The notes below the pieces were generated by a model. That model was not told where the DNA came from. It saw nothing but the letters and a program-made list of their open reading frames with translations, and searched no databases. 50,072 nt of DNA from a virus, in the IMG/VR virus record IMGVR_UViG_3300036819_000014, positions 1-50,072 of that record; one strand, written 5' to 3'. Shown here piece after piece: positions 18,670-26,489 of the stretch; the first letter of the stretch is position 1; every line of letters begins with the position of its first letter. The position numbers and the translations under genes were made by a program.

Positions 18670-19505
18670 TGCTGACGCAAATGGATGTTATCAACGCGTC
18701 CGGCGGTACTTTGCAGCTTCCGCTTGCGAGTTCGGCTGGCGGATACGTTGTCAAGGAGATCGATGGGCTGGACCCCGTCACTGCAACATTGACTTCATCG
18801 TCTTTGGCGCAGGTTGACGGGGCTCAGCTCAACGCCGCATCTCGCGGCACACGGAACATTACGGCCAAATTCGGCTTTGCTCCTGACTATTCAGCTTCAT
18901 CAGTCAAGAGCCTTCGGAAGAACCTCTACAAGTACATGCTGCCTAAGTCGAACATCACCATGAAATTCTACGATAACGGAACCCTGAATGCTATAACGAC
19001 GGGGACTGTTGAGTCACTAGCGGCACCGTCGAGTTTCTTTGTGCAGGATCCAGAGATGGATCTGTCAGTTATCTGCTTTGACCCTGATTTCTATGCTCCG
19101 GATTCCGAAACGGTCACTGGGGCAACAATAGCACCAAGTACATCAACACCGTCAGCCATTACTTACGAGGGTGATTCCGCAGCAGGATTCATATTTACCC
19201 TCAACATCAATGGCGCACCAACAACGATTTCGCTCTACAATGTTCAGCCTGACGGAACGAGTCAATTGTTCGAAATGGACAACCTGTCGCTAGCATCTGG
19301 CGATGTTGTCACTATCAACACAATCCCGTTTCAGAAGGCTGTGACGCGTAACCGGGCTGGCACAGTCACTTCGCTGCTTTATACGAAATCGCAGCAATCA
19401 GTCTGGCCAAGCCTTGTGACCGGAGTAAACAATATTCGCTGTACAAGTGATCTGGCAGCTATTCCGTGGTCACTGAATTACACAGCGAAGTTTGCGGGGT
19501 TGTGA
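18669..19505 (+). CDS. Distal tail protein (Dit-like)
   Basis: 278 aa, TAATG overlap with the tape measure. It sits in the Dit position, directly after the tape measure and before the Gp37-like hub. GGYVVKEIDGLDPVTATLTSS, RGTRNITAKFGFAPDYSASS and VESLAAPSSFFVQDPEMDLSV fit the N-terminal hexamerising domain plus galectin-like C-terminal domain of distal tail proteins. It is expected to form the ring joining tail tube and tip. Confidence 0.72.
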   Translation: MLTQMDVINASGGTLQLPLASSAGGYVVKEIDGLDPVTATLTSSSLAQVDGAQLNAASRGTRNITAKFGFAPDYSASSVKSLRKNLYKYMLPKSNITMKFYDNGTLNAITTGTVESLAAPSSFFVQDPEMDLSVICFDPDFYAPDSETVTGATIAPSTSTPSAITYEGDSAAGFIFTLNINGAPTTISLYNVQPDGTSQLFEMDNLSLASGDVVTINTIPFQKAVTRNRAGTVTSLLYTKSQQSVWPSLVTGVNNIRCTSDLAAIPWSLNYTAKFAGL

Positions 19506-20695
19506 TGAATCCGCTCGACTTCTATATTCTGGATCAGGCAACTCTCAGGCGATCGGCCCTTATCGAAGGCTATACGTCCTTTATTTGGACTGACCGGTTC
19601 AACACTTCCGGAGACTTCGAGATCAAGATCGATTCAACTCCGGCTAACAGGGCAAAATTTACCCCGGGGACGTTTTTGGGCTGTAACGGCTCAAATCGCT
19701 TCATGATTATTGATACTGTTGAAGATGCTGTTGACGACAACGGTGCCGACGCGCTTGATATTACGGGCAAGTCGTTTGAGAACATCTTGAACGATCGTGT
19801 CGCGATGAACTCGCTGACAGCGCCGATGTCGTCAACAGCTCAGCAGTGGATTATCGGTCCGGATACACCGCAGAACATCATCAACACAATCTTCCAGACT
19901 ATCTGTGTTGAGTGCGTGCTGGACCCGAATGACACTATCCCGTTCTACACAACGGGCTCTATCACTCCTGCAGGAAACATAGCTTTCCCGACAGACACAA
20001 TTACTGCGACGCTAGGTATTGGCGACGTCTACACCGCTATCAGCACGCTATGTGCTACGTACAATCTCGGGTTCAGGTTCGTCAAAGATGGCGATACTGG
20101 CCAGGTTTACTTCGAGTTGTACACAGGAAACGACCGTACATCTGGTCAGAGCGCATTGCCATCTGTGATCTTCTCCGAAGACATGGACAATCTCACAAAC
20201 AAGTCCATACTGACGTCCACGGCATCTGTCAAGACAGTCGCCTATGTGTTCGCTCAGAACGGAACTGAGGTTGTCTATGCACTCGGTGCTGATACAACTG
20301 CAACGGGTCTCGGGCGTCGAGTTCTGTTTGTTGACGCTTCTGACATTGATACTGCTGCTGGCGATGACCTCACGGCGCAGCTCACGCAGAAGGGCCTCGA
20401 GGCTCTCGCAGCCCAGCAAACGGTCTACACTTTCGACGGCCAGATTCCTGAGTATGGCGGTTACATTTACGGAACAGATTACGAGCTGGGTGACATTGTT
20501 GAGGAGCAGGATTCCACGGGATTCGGTAACCGAATGCGAGTCACAGAGCACATCTATGTTTCTGATGACGTGGGTGATCGATCTTATCCAACTCTCGCGG
20601 TCGACGATGTCGTTGTTCCGGGCACTTGGTCGGCATGGCCCGCAAATCAGTCCTGGTCTGAAGTTGACGAAACAGATGTTTGGGGCAACGTATAG
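19505..20695 (+). CDS. Tail hub / ReqiPepy6 Gp37-like protein
   Basis: 396 aa from ATG 19505 (TGATGA overlap); the upstream extension is not needed. LDFYILDQATLRRSALIEGY, SFIWTDRFNTSGDFEI, ITGKSFENILNDRV and DYELGDIVEEQDSTGFGNRM are characteristic of Gp37-like siphovirus tail proteins, which act as the central hub or tail-associated lysin platform at the tail tip. It has no enzymatic C-terminal domain. Confidence 0.78.
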   Translation: MNPLDFYILDQATLRRSALIEGYTSFIWTDRFNTSGDFEIKIDSTPANRAKFTPGTFLGCNGSNRFMIIDTVEDAVDDNGADALDITGKSFENILNDRVAMNSLTAPMSSTAQQWIIGPDTPQNIINTIFQTICVECVLDPNDTIPFYTTGSITPAGNIAFPTDTITATLGIGDVYTAISTLCATYNLGFRFVKDGDTGQVYFELYTGNDRTSGQSALPSVIFSEDMDNLTNKSILTSTASVKTVAYVFAQNGTEVVYALGADTTATGLGRRVLFVDASDIDTAAGDDLTAQLTQKGLEALAAQQTVYTFDGQIPEYGGYIYGTDYELGDIVEEQDSTGFGNRMRVTEHIYVSDDVGDRSYPTLAVDDVVVPGTWSAWPANQSWSEVDETDVWGNV

Positions 20696-20707
20696 GAGGA
20701 AGTCAAA

Positions 20708-20995
20708 ATGGCAGTCGGTGATGAAGCTACTGCAGCCGGCTACGCCATTGTCCCAGATACTGGCGACGGTGGTGAAGTTCGTCTCGGTGCTCAGGAAATT
20801 AACCGGACTCGAGACTACGTCGCTGAGGTAAAGAACTCTGTGCAGGCTGTCTGGCCTGTAGCAAACGGAGGAACTGGCGGCACGTCCAACATCACAGCGC
20901 AAGAAGGTCTGGGAATTACAACAGGAACCGCTGCGGCGTCAGATGCTGTTGGCGGAGCTGTCGACGGTAACATCTATTTCAGAATCGTTAGCTGA
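20708..20995 (+). CDS. Minor tail protein, small
   Basis: 95 aa with AGGAGGAAG upstream. TAAGYAIVPDTGDGGEVRLG, INRTRDYVAEVKNSV and VANGGTGGT are typical of short tail-tip or fibre-attachment proteins placed between hub and fibre genes. It may be a trimerising adaptor. The stop overlaps the next start (TGATG). Confidence 0.6.
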   Translation: MAVGDEATAAGYAIVPDTGDGGEVRLGAQEINRTRDYVAEVKNSVQAVWPVANGGTGGTSNITAQEGLGITTGTAAASDAVGGAVDGNIYFRIVS

Positions 20996-21810
20996 TGCCT
21001 AGCGCATCTAAGACCGTCAATGTCAGTTCAGGTGGTCAGCTCGAGATCGTCGTGGACCAGGTTTCGCAGTTGCCTGGTTCAAACATGTCCCTCGTTCGCG
21101 TACGGGGAATCATGCGCAATACGAGCAGCGATACCTCGTATCATCTCGACAAGAATATTGGCGCGTATATTAGCGGAAGCTGGAGTTACAGCCCAGATGA
21201 CTTCAGCTTCGATCTTGCTGGCGGCGAAAGCCTGACGTTCGTGGATCATCAGAACAATCTGAACCACAACTCAGCTGGTGAGCTAACCGTGTCATTCGCA
21301 GTAGGCTATGGTGCGACGGGCACAGCTACATTTGGTGACTACAAGCAGGCTGCGGTCAGCCTTGCACTTACCCGGATTCCGAAAGCACCGAGTAAGCCAG
21401 GACAGCCGCATGTTACAAACTTGCTGCCGACAACATGTACGGTAAGCTGGACTGCAGCAACCAGTAATGGCGGATCTGGTATTACTTCATATCTGCTTCG
21501 ACGATGGACCGGTTCCGCCGGGCATGGTTCATACGTCGATAACTCGGCTAACAACTTGTCGAGGAACGTCACAGGGCTAACTCCAGGCACATCTTACGGT
21601 TTTGCCGTTTATGCACGCAATGGCGCTACGTATGACAACAACGGATATTCGGGCGTTTCCGTCGGGACTAACATCCAGACACTCGCAGGCGCGTATATTC
21701 GAAGTGGTGGTGCATGGAAGCTAGCTGTTCCGTACGTTCGCACGGGTGGGGTGTGGAAAGTTGCGGTTCCGTATGTTCGCAAAAGCGGAACCTGGAAACT
21801 TACGGAATAG
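20995..21810 (+). CDS. Tail fibre with fibronectin type III domain and GG-W repeats
   Basis: 271 aa. Residues 1-~125 form a beta-sandwich (tail-fibre or adhesin-like). A fibronectin type III domain follows at ~130-230 (PSKPGQPHVTNLLPTTCTVS, LTPGTSYGFAVYARN). The end has three tandem units, AYIRSGGAWKLAV, PYVRTGGVWKVAV and PYVRKSGTWKLTE. The final repeats parallel those ending the 12087 gene. Probable receptor-binding or saccharide-binding appendage. Confidence 0.68.
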   Translation: MPSASKTVNVSSGGQLEIVVDQVSQLPGSNMSLVRVRGIMRNTSSDTSYHLDKNIGAYISGSWSYSPDDFSFDLAGGESLTFVDHQNNLNHNSAGELTVSFAVGYGATGTATFGDYKQAAVSLALTRIPKAPSKPGQPHVTNLLPTTCTVSWTAATSNGGSGITSYLLRRWTGSAGHGSYVDNSANNLSRNVTGLTPGTSYGFAVYARNGATYDNNGYSGVSVGTNIQTLAGAYIRSGGAWKLAVPYVRTGGVWKVAVPYVRKSGTWKLTE

Positions 21811-21825
21811 TGGAAGTGAGGTGAA

Positions 21826-22074
21826 ATGAGTTGGCCGTCTATCCGTCGTATCCTGAGAAACGGCTTCCGAGACTATCTGTTGATGGGCTTTGGAGCCTGG
21901 ATCATCTGGACGCAGGTCTATGCGATGACGCCGAACGGCTATCTGGCAGCGATAGGATTCGCTTGCATGGTGCCGTCCGGAAGATCCGCCATCATAAAGA
22001 TCTTGTCCGAGCCTGGATCATCCTCGGAATCTTCATCCCCACCGGAGGAGCCGCCGCCGCGATCCTCACAATGA
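21826..22074 (+). CDS. Small membrane protein with Ser/Pro/Glu tail
   Basis: 82 aa with a GAGGTGAA ribosome site. Hydrophobic segments at about 17-36 (DYLLMGFGAWIIWTQVYAM) and 40-60, then a Ser/Glu/Pro-rich tail ending PPEEPPPRSSQ. Its place between tail fibre and holin genes makes a lysis-accessory or tail-attached membrane protein plausible. I recognise the type from other actinophages but not its function. Confidence 0.6.
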   Translation: MSWPSIRRILRNGFRDYLLMGFGAWIIWTQVYAMTPNGYLAAIGFACMVPSGRSAIIKILSEPGSSSESSSPPEEPPPRSSQ

Positions 22075-22084
22075 GCGGGCATCT

Positions 22085-22363
22085 ATGACAGATACACCGG
22101 AAATCAAAAGAAAAAGGCGCATTCGTAAGATGAAATACGAACGCCTCACACAATGGATAGTTCCGGTCGTCGTCTCAGTTCTGCTCATATTCTTGACGTT
22201 GTACATAGACAATCAGAACAATCACAAGTTCTGCAGTATCGTCAAGGCAGCGGCTTCTCAACCTGTGGAAAAACCCTCTGATCCTAACGCAAAACCAGCA
22301 CAGGAAACTCAGTACGAATGGTACGTGCGTTTCAAGGAGCTTGGTACAGCTCTAGGATGTTAA
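22085..22363 (+). CDS. Single-pass membrane protein near the holin
   Basis: 92 aa. A basic N-terminus (IKRKRRIRKMKYERL), one transmembrane helix (about residues 26-43, VPVVVSVLLIFLTLYI), and a polar C-terminal domain with WYVRFKELGTALGC. This is N-in topology by the positive-inside rule. It lies next to the holin and could be a spanin-like or antiholin-type lysis accessory; no diagnostic motif. Confidence 0.6.
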   Translation: MTDTPEIKRKRRIRKMKYERLTQWIVPVVVSVLLIFLTLYIDNQNNHKFCSIVKAAASQPVEKPSDPNAKPAQETQYEWYVRFKELGTALGC

Positions 22364-22379
22364 CCAAGAAGGATCGGGA

Positions 22380-22709
22380 ATGACTCTCAGCAACAAACTG
22401 TATGATCTACTTAAGCCAATCGCTCTTGTATGGCTTCCTGCGATCGGAACGCTGTATTTCGCGCTGTCTCAGATCTGGGGTCTGCCGGATGGTGCGGAAA
22501 TTGTCGGATCAATCACGGCTGCCGACACATTCCTCGGCGGTATCCTGCACATCTCATCGAGTTCCCTGCCAGACAACGATGGCAGTCTCGTGATCGACAA
22601 GAGCGATCCGTCCAAGGATACATACTCGCTTGAGCCGAGCATCTCGTTCGATGAGATCGACAAGAAGGACACGATCACCTTTAAGGTGGTTCAGAAGACC
22701 GGATCTTAG
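22380..22709 (+). CDS. Holin, phage r1t type
   Basis: 109 aa. LYDLLKPIALVWLPAIGTLY and ALSQIWGLPDGAEIVGSI, then ADTFLGGILHISSS, are the signature of r1t-like holins with two transmembrane helices. The polar C-terminal ~45 residues (GSLVIDKSDP... ITFKVVQKTGS) match extended versions. It would form membrane lesions that release the endolysin encoded at 1369. It is the last gene before the first early-type promoter. Confidence 0.85.
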   Translation: MTLSNKLYDLLKPIALVWLPAIGTLYFALSQIWGLPDGAEIVGSITAADTFLGGILHISSSSLPDNDGSLVIDKSDPSKDTYSLEPSISFDEIDKKDTITFKVVQKTGS

Positions 22710-22712
22710 CCT

Positions 22713-22740
22713 CTCGCGTGAATTTCAAGGACTATAATGA
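22713..22740 (+). promoter_or_regulatory. Early promoter-like element P1
   Basis: CTCGC at 22713-22717, exactly 15 nt, TATAAT at 22733-22738, then GA. One of six near-identical elements in the window (the others at 23201, 24441, 27543, 35192 and 42332). The -10 is a perfect bacterial consensus, while the upstream box is not a TTGACA-type -35. It precedes the small gene at 22764. Confidence 0.75.
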
Positions 22741-22763
22741 GATTCCACCGAAAGGAAAGATTC

Positions 22764-23069
22764 GTGTTTAGCCTGAAGCGTCAAGTGTCAGAGCCCACAG
22801 TCCTTGATAATGCAATCGACAATCTCGTACTCGAACTCGGAAACCAAACAGGTTACGACGATGAGAGCACTGCACTCTGTGCGAACGTGAAGACGCTCTG
22901 TGAAGCTAACGCTGCCCTAAAGGCCGCCAATAAGCCCAACACAGTCAGCGCTGACACGATCGTAACAGTCGCAGGCTCACTCGCCGGAATCCTCGCGGTT
23001 TTGAGCTATGAGCACGTGAATGTCGTTACATCCAAGGCAATGAGCTTTATCATCAAGCCGAAGATCTAA
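22764..23069 (+). CDS. Small membrane-associated phage protein
   Basis: 101 aa. GTG 22764 is chosen because AAAGGA lies 7 nt upstream and the earlier in-frame ATG (22737) is inside the -10 box of P1. The polar N-terminus (VLDNAIDNLVLELGNQTGYD) is followed by a hydrophobic helix near the C-terminus (TIVTVAGSLAGILAVLSYEH) and VTSKAMSFIIKPK. I recognise the type from other phages, without a known function. It is closed by the terminator at 23102. Confidence 0.65.
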   Translation: MFSLKRQVSEPTVLDNAIDNLVLELGNQTGYDDESTALCANVKTLCEANAALKAANKPNTVSADTIVTVAGSLAGILAVLSYEHVNVVTSKAMSFIIKPKI

Positions 23070-23101
23070 CAGATCAGACCTGAGAAGAGTCAAAATGGGA
23101 G

Positions 23102-23155
23102 TCCCGAGTGTTTAACTGAGCAAAAATCAAGTTGACACTCGGGATTTCTGTTTTT
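23102..23155 (+). terminator. Intrinsic terminator
   Basis: tcccgagtgt (23102-23111) pairs perfectly with acactcggga (23135-23144). The stem can extend inward through ttaact/agttga with a bulge, and is followed by a T-rich tail (tttctgttttt). It ends the P1 transcript, just before P2. Confidence 0.75.
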
Positions 23156-23200
23156 ACAGTTGGTATCAAAAAATTCCCGCGGGGTAAGATCCGGTAAAAC

Positions 23201-23228
23201 CTCGCAAGAAAAACATGGTGTATAATGA
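23201..23228 (+). promoter_or_regulatory. Early promoter-like element P2
   Basis: CTCGC 23201-23205, 15 nt, TATAAT 23221-23226, GA. It contains GTGTATAATG, an extended -10. It drives the membrane gene at 23267. Confidence 0.75.
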
Positions 23229-23266
23229 ACCTGAACCCAGTATTCATCAACGTAAGGATAAACGTA

Positions 23267-23446
23267 ATGACTGAAGAAGTTCAGAATGTCACCAAGCCCT
23301 CCACTAAGAGGGAGCTCACGGCGACCGTCGCATCGACGGCTGTCGGAGTTCTGCTTAGCATCGGCACGAGCATTCTGGTCAGCAAGGTCACCAAGCGAGT
23401 CCACGACAAGATCGCACCGGAAGTAGTTTCATCAACCGACGAATAG
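23267..23446 (+). CDS. Small membrane protein, 59 aa
   Basis: The ATG at 23267 is used because the earlier in-frame ATG (23225) lies within promoter P2. A polar start (TEEVQNVTKPSTKRELTATV) is followed by one transmembrane helix (about 20-37, STAVGVLLSIGTSILVSKV) and a charged C-terminus. It belongs to a run of short membrane proteins, each with its own promoter. Function unknown. Confidence 0.6.
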   Translation: MTEEVQNVTKPSTKRELTATVASTAVGVLLSIGTSILVSKVTKRVHDKIAPEVVSSTDE

Positions 23447-23453
23447 TCGAAAC

Positions 23454-23479
23454 GGGAGCCACACACGTGGTTTCCTTTT
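23454..23479 (+). terminator. Intrinsic terminator
   Basis: gggagccac, loop acac, gtggtttcc (9 bp including two G-T pairs), followed directly by TTTT. It lies between the 59-aa membrane gene and the DUF6353 gene. Confidence 0.65.
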
Positions 23480-23509
23480 AGCCGAAAACAGGATCGAGAC
23501 AAGGACAAT

Positions 23510-24292
23510 ATGTCTAGCTCTACTTGGCTGAATCACATCGGCCGAACACTTAAGACGAATACTCCGGCAATCCTGTCAGGCATCGCTGTCGCAGGCCTCA
23601 TCGGAACTGTCGTACTGGCGGTTAAGGCGACTCCGGATGCTTGTGAGGCAATCGCGATGGCTAAGGAAGACAAGGCCGTCGAGGAGAATACTGAAGTCCA
23701 CGACACCAACCTTACTCCGCAAGAGCTTGTTCAGACAACCTGGAAGTTCTACATTCCGACCGGCATCTCAGGTGCAGCATCGATTGCATGTATCGTCGGA
23801 GCTTGCACGGTCGGTTATCGTCAGAAGGCAGCTCTGGCTGGAGCGTATGCCCTGATCGACCAGAATTTCAGGATCTACAAGGAAAAAGTCATCGAGCAGA
23901 TCACGCCGCAGAAGGCTGACAAGATCGAAGACGAAGTCAACAAGGAGTACCTTCATCGTAGCTCCGGTGAAGGTAAAGAGGTCGTCATCATCGCGGGCGG
24001 CGACGTCCTCTGCATGGATAGCATCACAGGCCGGTACTTCCGCAGCACTCACGAAGCAGTTCGCAAGGCCGAGATCGATACAGACGCTGAGACTGTCAAG
24101 AACATGTACATGGATCTCAACTACTTCTACGAGCGCCTCGGCCTACCTAAGGTCGATATCGGTGAAGAGCTGGGATGGAATATCGACAATCGCATCAAGC
24201 TTCACTTCTCCAGTCTCCTCAACGAGTGCGACGTTCCGGTCTTCGTCGTCGGCTACGAAAATCCCCCGCGAATCGGATACGACAAGGTCTAG
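23510..24292 (+). CDS. DUF6353 family membrane protein, copy 1
   Basis: 260 aa. N-terminal APAIL-type motif (KTNTPAILSGIAVAGLIGTV), a transmembrane helix at ~17-38, a second one near 85-105 (YIPTGISGAASIACIVGACT), a helical segment (ALAGAYALIDQNFRIYKEKV), and a C-terminal soluble domain with YFYERLGLPKVDIGEELGWN and VPVFVVGYENPP. A paralogue lies at 27718. The family is common in phages and its function is unknown. A hydrophobic open frame continues in another frame past its stop. Confidence 0.75.
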   Translation: MSSSTWLNHIGRTLKTNTPAILSGIAVAGLIGTVVLAVKATPDACEAIAMAKEDKAVEENTEVHDTNLTPQELVQTTWKFYIPTGISGAASIACIVGACTVGYRQKAALAGAYALIDQNFRIYKEKVIEQITPQKADKIEDEVNKEYLHRSSGEGKEVVIIAGGDVLCMDSITGRYFRSTHEAVRKAEIDTDAETVKNMYMDLNYFYERLGLPKVDIGEELGWNIDNRIKLHFSSLLNECDVPVFVVGYENPPRIGYDKV

Positions 24293-24494
24293 CTGGATCG
24301 TCAGGCTATTTCCGAGACTGGGGACATTCCTGGTCTGGATCCTGGTACCATATCTCATCGCCGCCGGAGTCTTGATCGCTCATAAAAGGCTCCGCGGGTC
24401 ATCCAAGCCGAAGCGAGAAGCTCTTGCGATCGGGCGAGAGTTCGCAGACATTACAAGGCATATAATGAAACCCATTATGCCTAAGAGAGGTTAA
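24291..24494 (+). CDS. Membrane segment ORF with unresolved start
   Basis: This frame is open here and encodes a convincing transmembrane helix (LGTFLVWILVPYLIAAGVLI) and a basic C-terminus ending HIMKPIMPKRG, but no ATG, GTG or TTG lies before the helix; the first TTG is at 24372. Options are a rare start codon, a +1 frameshift at the end of the upstream DUF6353 gene (an AAGG precedes its TAG), or a damaged gene. Its 3' part contains promoter P3. Confidence 0.4.
   Translation, partial: SWIVRLFPRLGTFLVWILVPYLIAAGVLIAHKRLRGSSKPKREALAIGREFADITRHIMKPIMPKRG
24441..24468 (+). promoter_or_regulatory. Early promoter-like element P3
   Basis: TTCGC 24441-24445, 15 nt including ACAAGG, TATAAT 24461-24466, GA. 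It is embedded in the 3' end of the preceding open frame and drives the 55-aa gene at 24499. Confidence 0.7.
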
Positions 24495-24498
24495 TATC

Positions 24499-24666
24499 AT
24501 GCCTGAGAACGACACCAAGTCCTTCCTCAACGCTGGTACCGCTCAGACTGCTGGCGTCGCTGTCGCTGGCGGTGTTGCCGCTTCGATCGTCACGATCGCT
24601 GCCTTCACCGTCGCGTTCCGCATGCCCAAGCACCTGAAGAAGTACCTGCCGAAGAAGACTAACTAA
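24499..24666 (+). CDS. Highly expressed small membrane protein, 55 aa
   Basis: ATG 24499 with GAGAGG upstream. MPENDTKSFLNAGTAQTAGV leads into one Ala/Val/Gly-rich helix (about 16-40) and a basic end (MPKHLKKYLPKKTN). Codon choice is strongly biased to C-ending codons, as in the capsid and major tail genes, so expression is probably very high. It has its own promoter (P3) and is followed by a terminator-like hairpin. Function unknown. Confidence 0.65.
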   Translation: MPENDTKSFLNAGTAQTAGVAVAGGVAASIVTIAAFTVAFRMPKHLKKYLPKKTN

Positions 24667-24707
24667 GTCTTCAGACCTGTAACACCAAGCAAGTCAAGAC
24701 GGTTTAA

Positions 24708-24747
24708 AGCCTAAGGCCATTAGAGAAATCTAGTGGTCTCGGCTTTT
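24708..24747 (+). terminator. Probable intrinsic terminator
   Basis: agcc ... aggccatta, loop gagaaatc, tagtggtct ... ggct, with a 9-bp inner stem (two G-T pairs) and a 4-bp outer stem, followed by TTT. It ends the P3 transcript upstream of the 24772 gene. Confidence 0.55.
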
Positions 24748-24771
24748 CATATTTCACGAGGAGAGACACGT

Positions 24772-25215
24772 ATGAGCGAGCCTATCGCCTCCGTTTCTGG
24801 TTCAGGCGACGTTTCGGCACGGGCCGGCATGGCTGCAGTAGCATCTGCGCCGGCTAAGATCGTCGAGATCGACCAGCCCAAGCCGGAGACCGCGTATCGG
24901 CCTAGGCCTAACGGGCGTCCGAACAAGAGGCGTACTGACGATACCAAGTCGGGCTCGAACCGTCATATCAACCTGGCCAAGAAGCTCGTGGTCAACAACT
25001 ACAACAGTCACCACGACCCGAACGAGACGCCTCCGCTTACTGTGGAGCTCGTGTACGTCAGCACGTTCAATAAGGTTATAGATAACTGGAAGGCTATCGT
25101 CGAATCCACGACGGTCAAGGGTCTTCTGTACGAAGTGACCTATAACGCGGCTAGGTCGGAAGCGACCATCGCCATTTTCCAGAAGATCAACCAGGTCAAG
25201 ATCGCCGTCGATTAG
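24772..25215 (+). CDS. DUF6275 family protein, copy 1
   Basis: 147 aa, ATG after a GAGGAG site. Residues 1-~60 are a low-complexity Ala/Ser/Pro/Arg linker (PRPNGRPNKRRTDD). From ~65 the DUF6275-type domain follows (HINLAKKLVVNNYNSH, VELVYVSTFNKVIDNWKAIV, LLYEVTYNAARSE). A shorter copy without the linker is at 34420. Phage-restricted family of unknown function. Confidence 0.65.
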   Translation: MSEPIASVSGSGDVSARAGMAAVASAPAKIVEIDQPKPETAYRPRPNGRPNKRRTDDTKSGSNRHINLAKKLVVNNYNSHHDPNETPPLTVELVYVSTFNKVIDNWKAIVESTTVKGLLYEVTYNAARSEATIAIFQKINQVKIAVD

Positions 25216-25225
25216 GAAGAGCATC

Positions 25226-25771
25226 ATGCTTAAGAAGGCAATTAGCTTTTTGGATTTCGATGAGAATCCTCAGATCGAAGTTCATCATTTCAATCTTACG
25301 AGGGCTGAGCTTATCGAGCTTGAGCTTGAGGGAGACGGCGGAAGTCTTGGCGAATGGCTGAAGGCGGCTGCCAGGGACGAAGACAAGCGTAAGATCGTGA
25401 AGCTGTACAAGCTCTTCATTCTCAAGAGCTACGGAAGGCGCGAAGGCGACAAGTTCATCAAGTCGGATGAGCTCTCGAAGGAATTCGAGCATAGTCTGGC
25501 GTACGATGCACTGTTCACGGAAATGGCAACTGTCGAGCAGGCCAGCGTGGAATTCATGAAGGGCATCATCCCGTCGGATCTTCTGGAGAAGCTCGATGAT
25601 GGCGGAGCTCTCGAGACTGTGGATCTTCCTGCGGCATACAAGAAGCCTGAGGAAGACGAGCGGCCGGCCTGGATTCGTGAGGATCGTGAGCCGACTCGCA
25701 AGGAGCTCATAGCCATGTCGGATGAGCAGATCAAGGCCGCGTTCAAGAAGAAGAATCAGGTCAGTCTCTAA
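25226..25771 (+). CDS. Tail assembly chaperone-like protein outside the tail operon
   Basis: 181 aa. HHFNLTRAELIELELEGDGG, FILKSYGRREGDKFIKSDEL and EFMKGIIPSDLLEKL match a phage family often annotated as tail assembly chaperone and normally found between major tail and tape-measure genes. Here it lies ~14 kb away, among early or middle genes. The acidic C-terminus ends in DEQIKAAFKKK. The family call is from motif memory; the chaperone role at this locus is uncertain. Confidence 0.55.
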   Translation: MLKKAISFLDFDENPQIEVHHFNLTRAELIELELEGDGGSLGEWLKAAARDEDKRKIVKLYKLFILKSYGRREGDKFIKSDELSKEFEHSLAYDALFTEMATVEQASVEFMKGIIPSDLLEKLDDGGALETVDLPAAYKKPEEDERPAWIREDREPTRKELIAMSDEQIKAAFKKKNQVSL

Positions 25772-25812
25772 CCATCCATCAAGCGAATAGCCCGACTATT
25801 TTAGGGAATCGT

Positions 25813-26472
25813 ATGAGCGAAGAGATGATCGTCGACTTCGGTGGCGGCCGCTCTAGGAGTATGACAGTGGAATATCCAGGTAATTCCAACAAAGCCAAAG
25901 AGCAGAGTGAAAAGCCGGAAGTGAAGCCGGTTGTTCTGCAGCCTGTCACTCGGCGCAAAAAGTCTCTGCTCGACAGGATCAGCGGAAGTGTCGTCAATGA
26001 AGACACTCAGACCGTAGGACAGTATATTCTGTTCGATGTGATGATTCCGGCAGCGAAGAACATGATCAGTGATGCTGTTAGCCAGGGCATCGAGCGCATG
26101 CTCTTCGGTGAAGTTCGTTCCAGGTCATCCAGTCAGACCCGGCCGGGTTACACGAGCTATAATCGCATCTCAAGGGCTGCGCCGGCCCAGCAGTATGAGC
26201 GACGTGAGCTAGGACGTCAGCAGCGAGCTCGTCACGACTTCGATGACATCGTGCTGGCGAGTCGCGGTGAAGCAGAAGATGTTCTCGACGGATTGCGCGA
26301 TCTGGTCGACAAGTTCAGTCAGGCAACCGTGGCTGACTTGTACGATCTGGTCGGCATATCTGGCGAGTTCACCGATCACAAGTGGGGCTGGTTCGAACTC
26401 AAGAACGCCGGAGTTCGCAGTGTCCGCGGGGGCTACATGGTGCTGCTTCCTAAGCCAGAACCAATCGATTAG
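25813..26472 (+). CDS. Conserved phage hypothetical (VGQYILFDVMIPAAK type)
   Basis: 219 aa. A Pro/Lys-rich N-terminus, then VGQYILFDVMIPAAKNMISD and GIERMLFGEVRSRS, an Arg-rich middle, and a C-terminal domain with SRGEAEDVLDGLRDLVDKF, ATVADLYDLVGISGEFTD and NAGVRSVRGGYMVLLP. I recognise this layout from many siphophages, often next to the chaperone-like gene at 25226, but know no function. The middle amphipathic segment may bind membrane. Confidence 0.65.
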   Translation: MSEEMIVDFGGGRSRSMTVEYPGNSNKAKEQSEKPEVKPVVLQPVTRRKKSLLDRISGSVVNEDTQTVGQYILFDVMIPAAKNMISDAVSQGIERMLFGEVRSRSSSQTRPGYTSYNRISRAAPAQQYERRELGRQQRARHDFDDIVLASRGEAEDVLDGLRDLVDKFSQATVADLYDLVGISGEFTDHKWGWFELKNAGVRSVRGGYMVLLPKPEPID

Positions 26473-26489
26473 CTTGTAGCAACAACGCA

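Noticed and set aside
21831-22088. Alternative frame overlapping the 21826 membrane gene with a hydrophobic end
   Set aside because: The ending (RAWIILGIFIPTGGAAAAIL) looks membrane-like, but the start is poorly placed against the ribosome site and the 21826 frame is the recognised one.
22737-22763. ATG starts at 22737 and 23225
   Set aside because: Both ATGs belong to the TATAATGA promoter boxes and would lie upstream of the predicted transcription start.
23132-23160. TTGACA-17-TACAGT promoter overlapping the terminator
   Set aside because: The -35 is perfect but sits inside the terminator stem and the -10 is weak; P2 lies 60 nt downstream and better explains the next gene.
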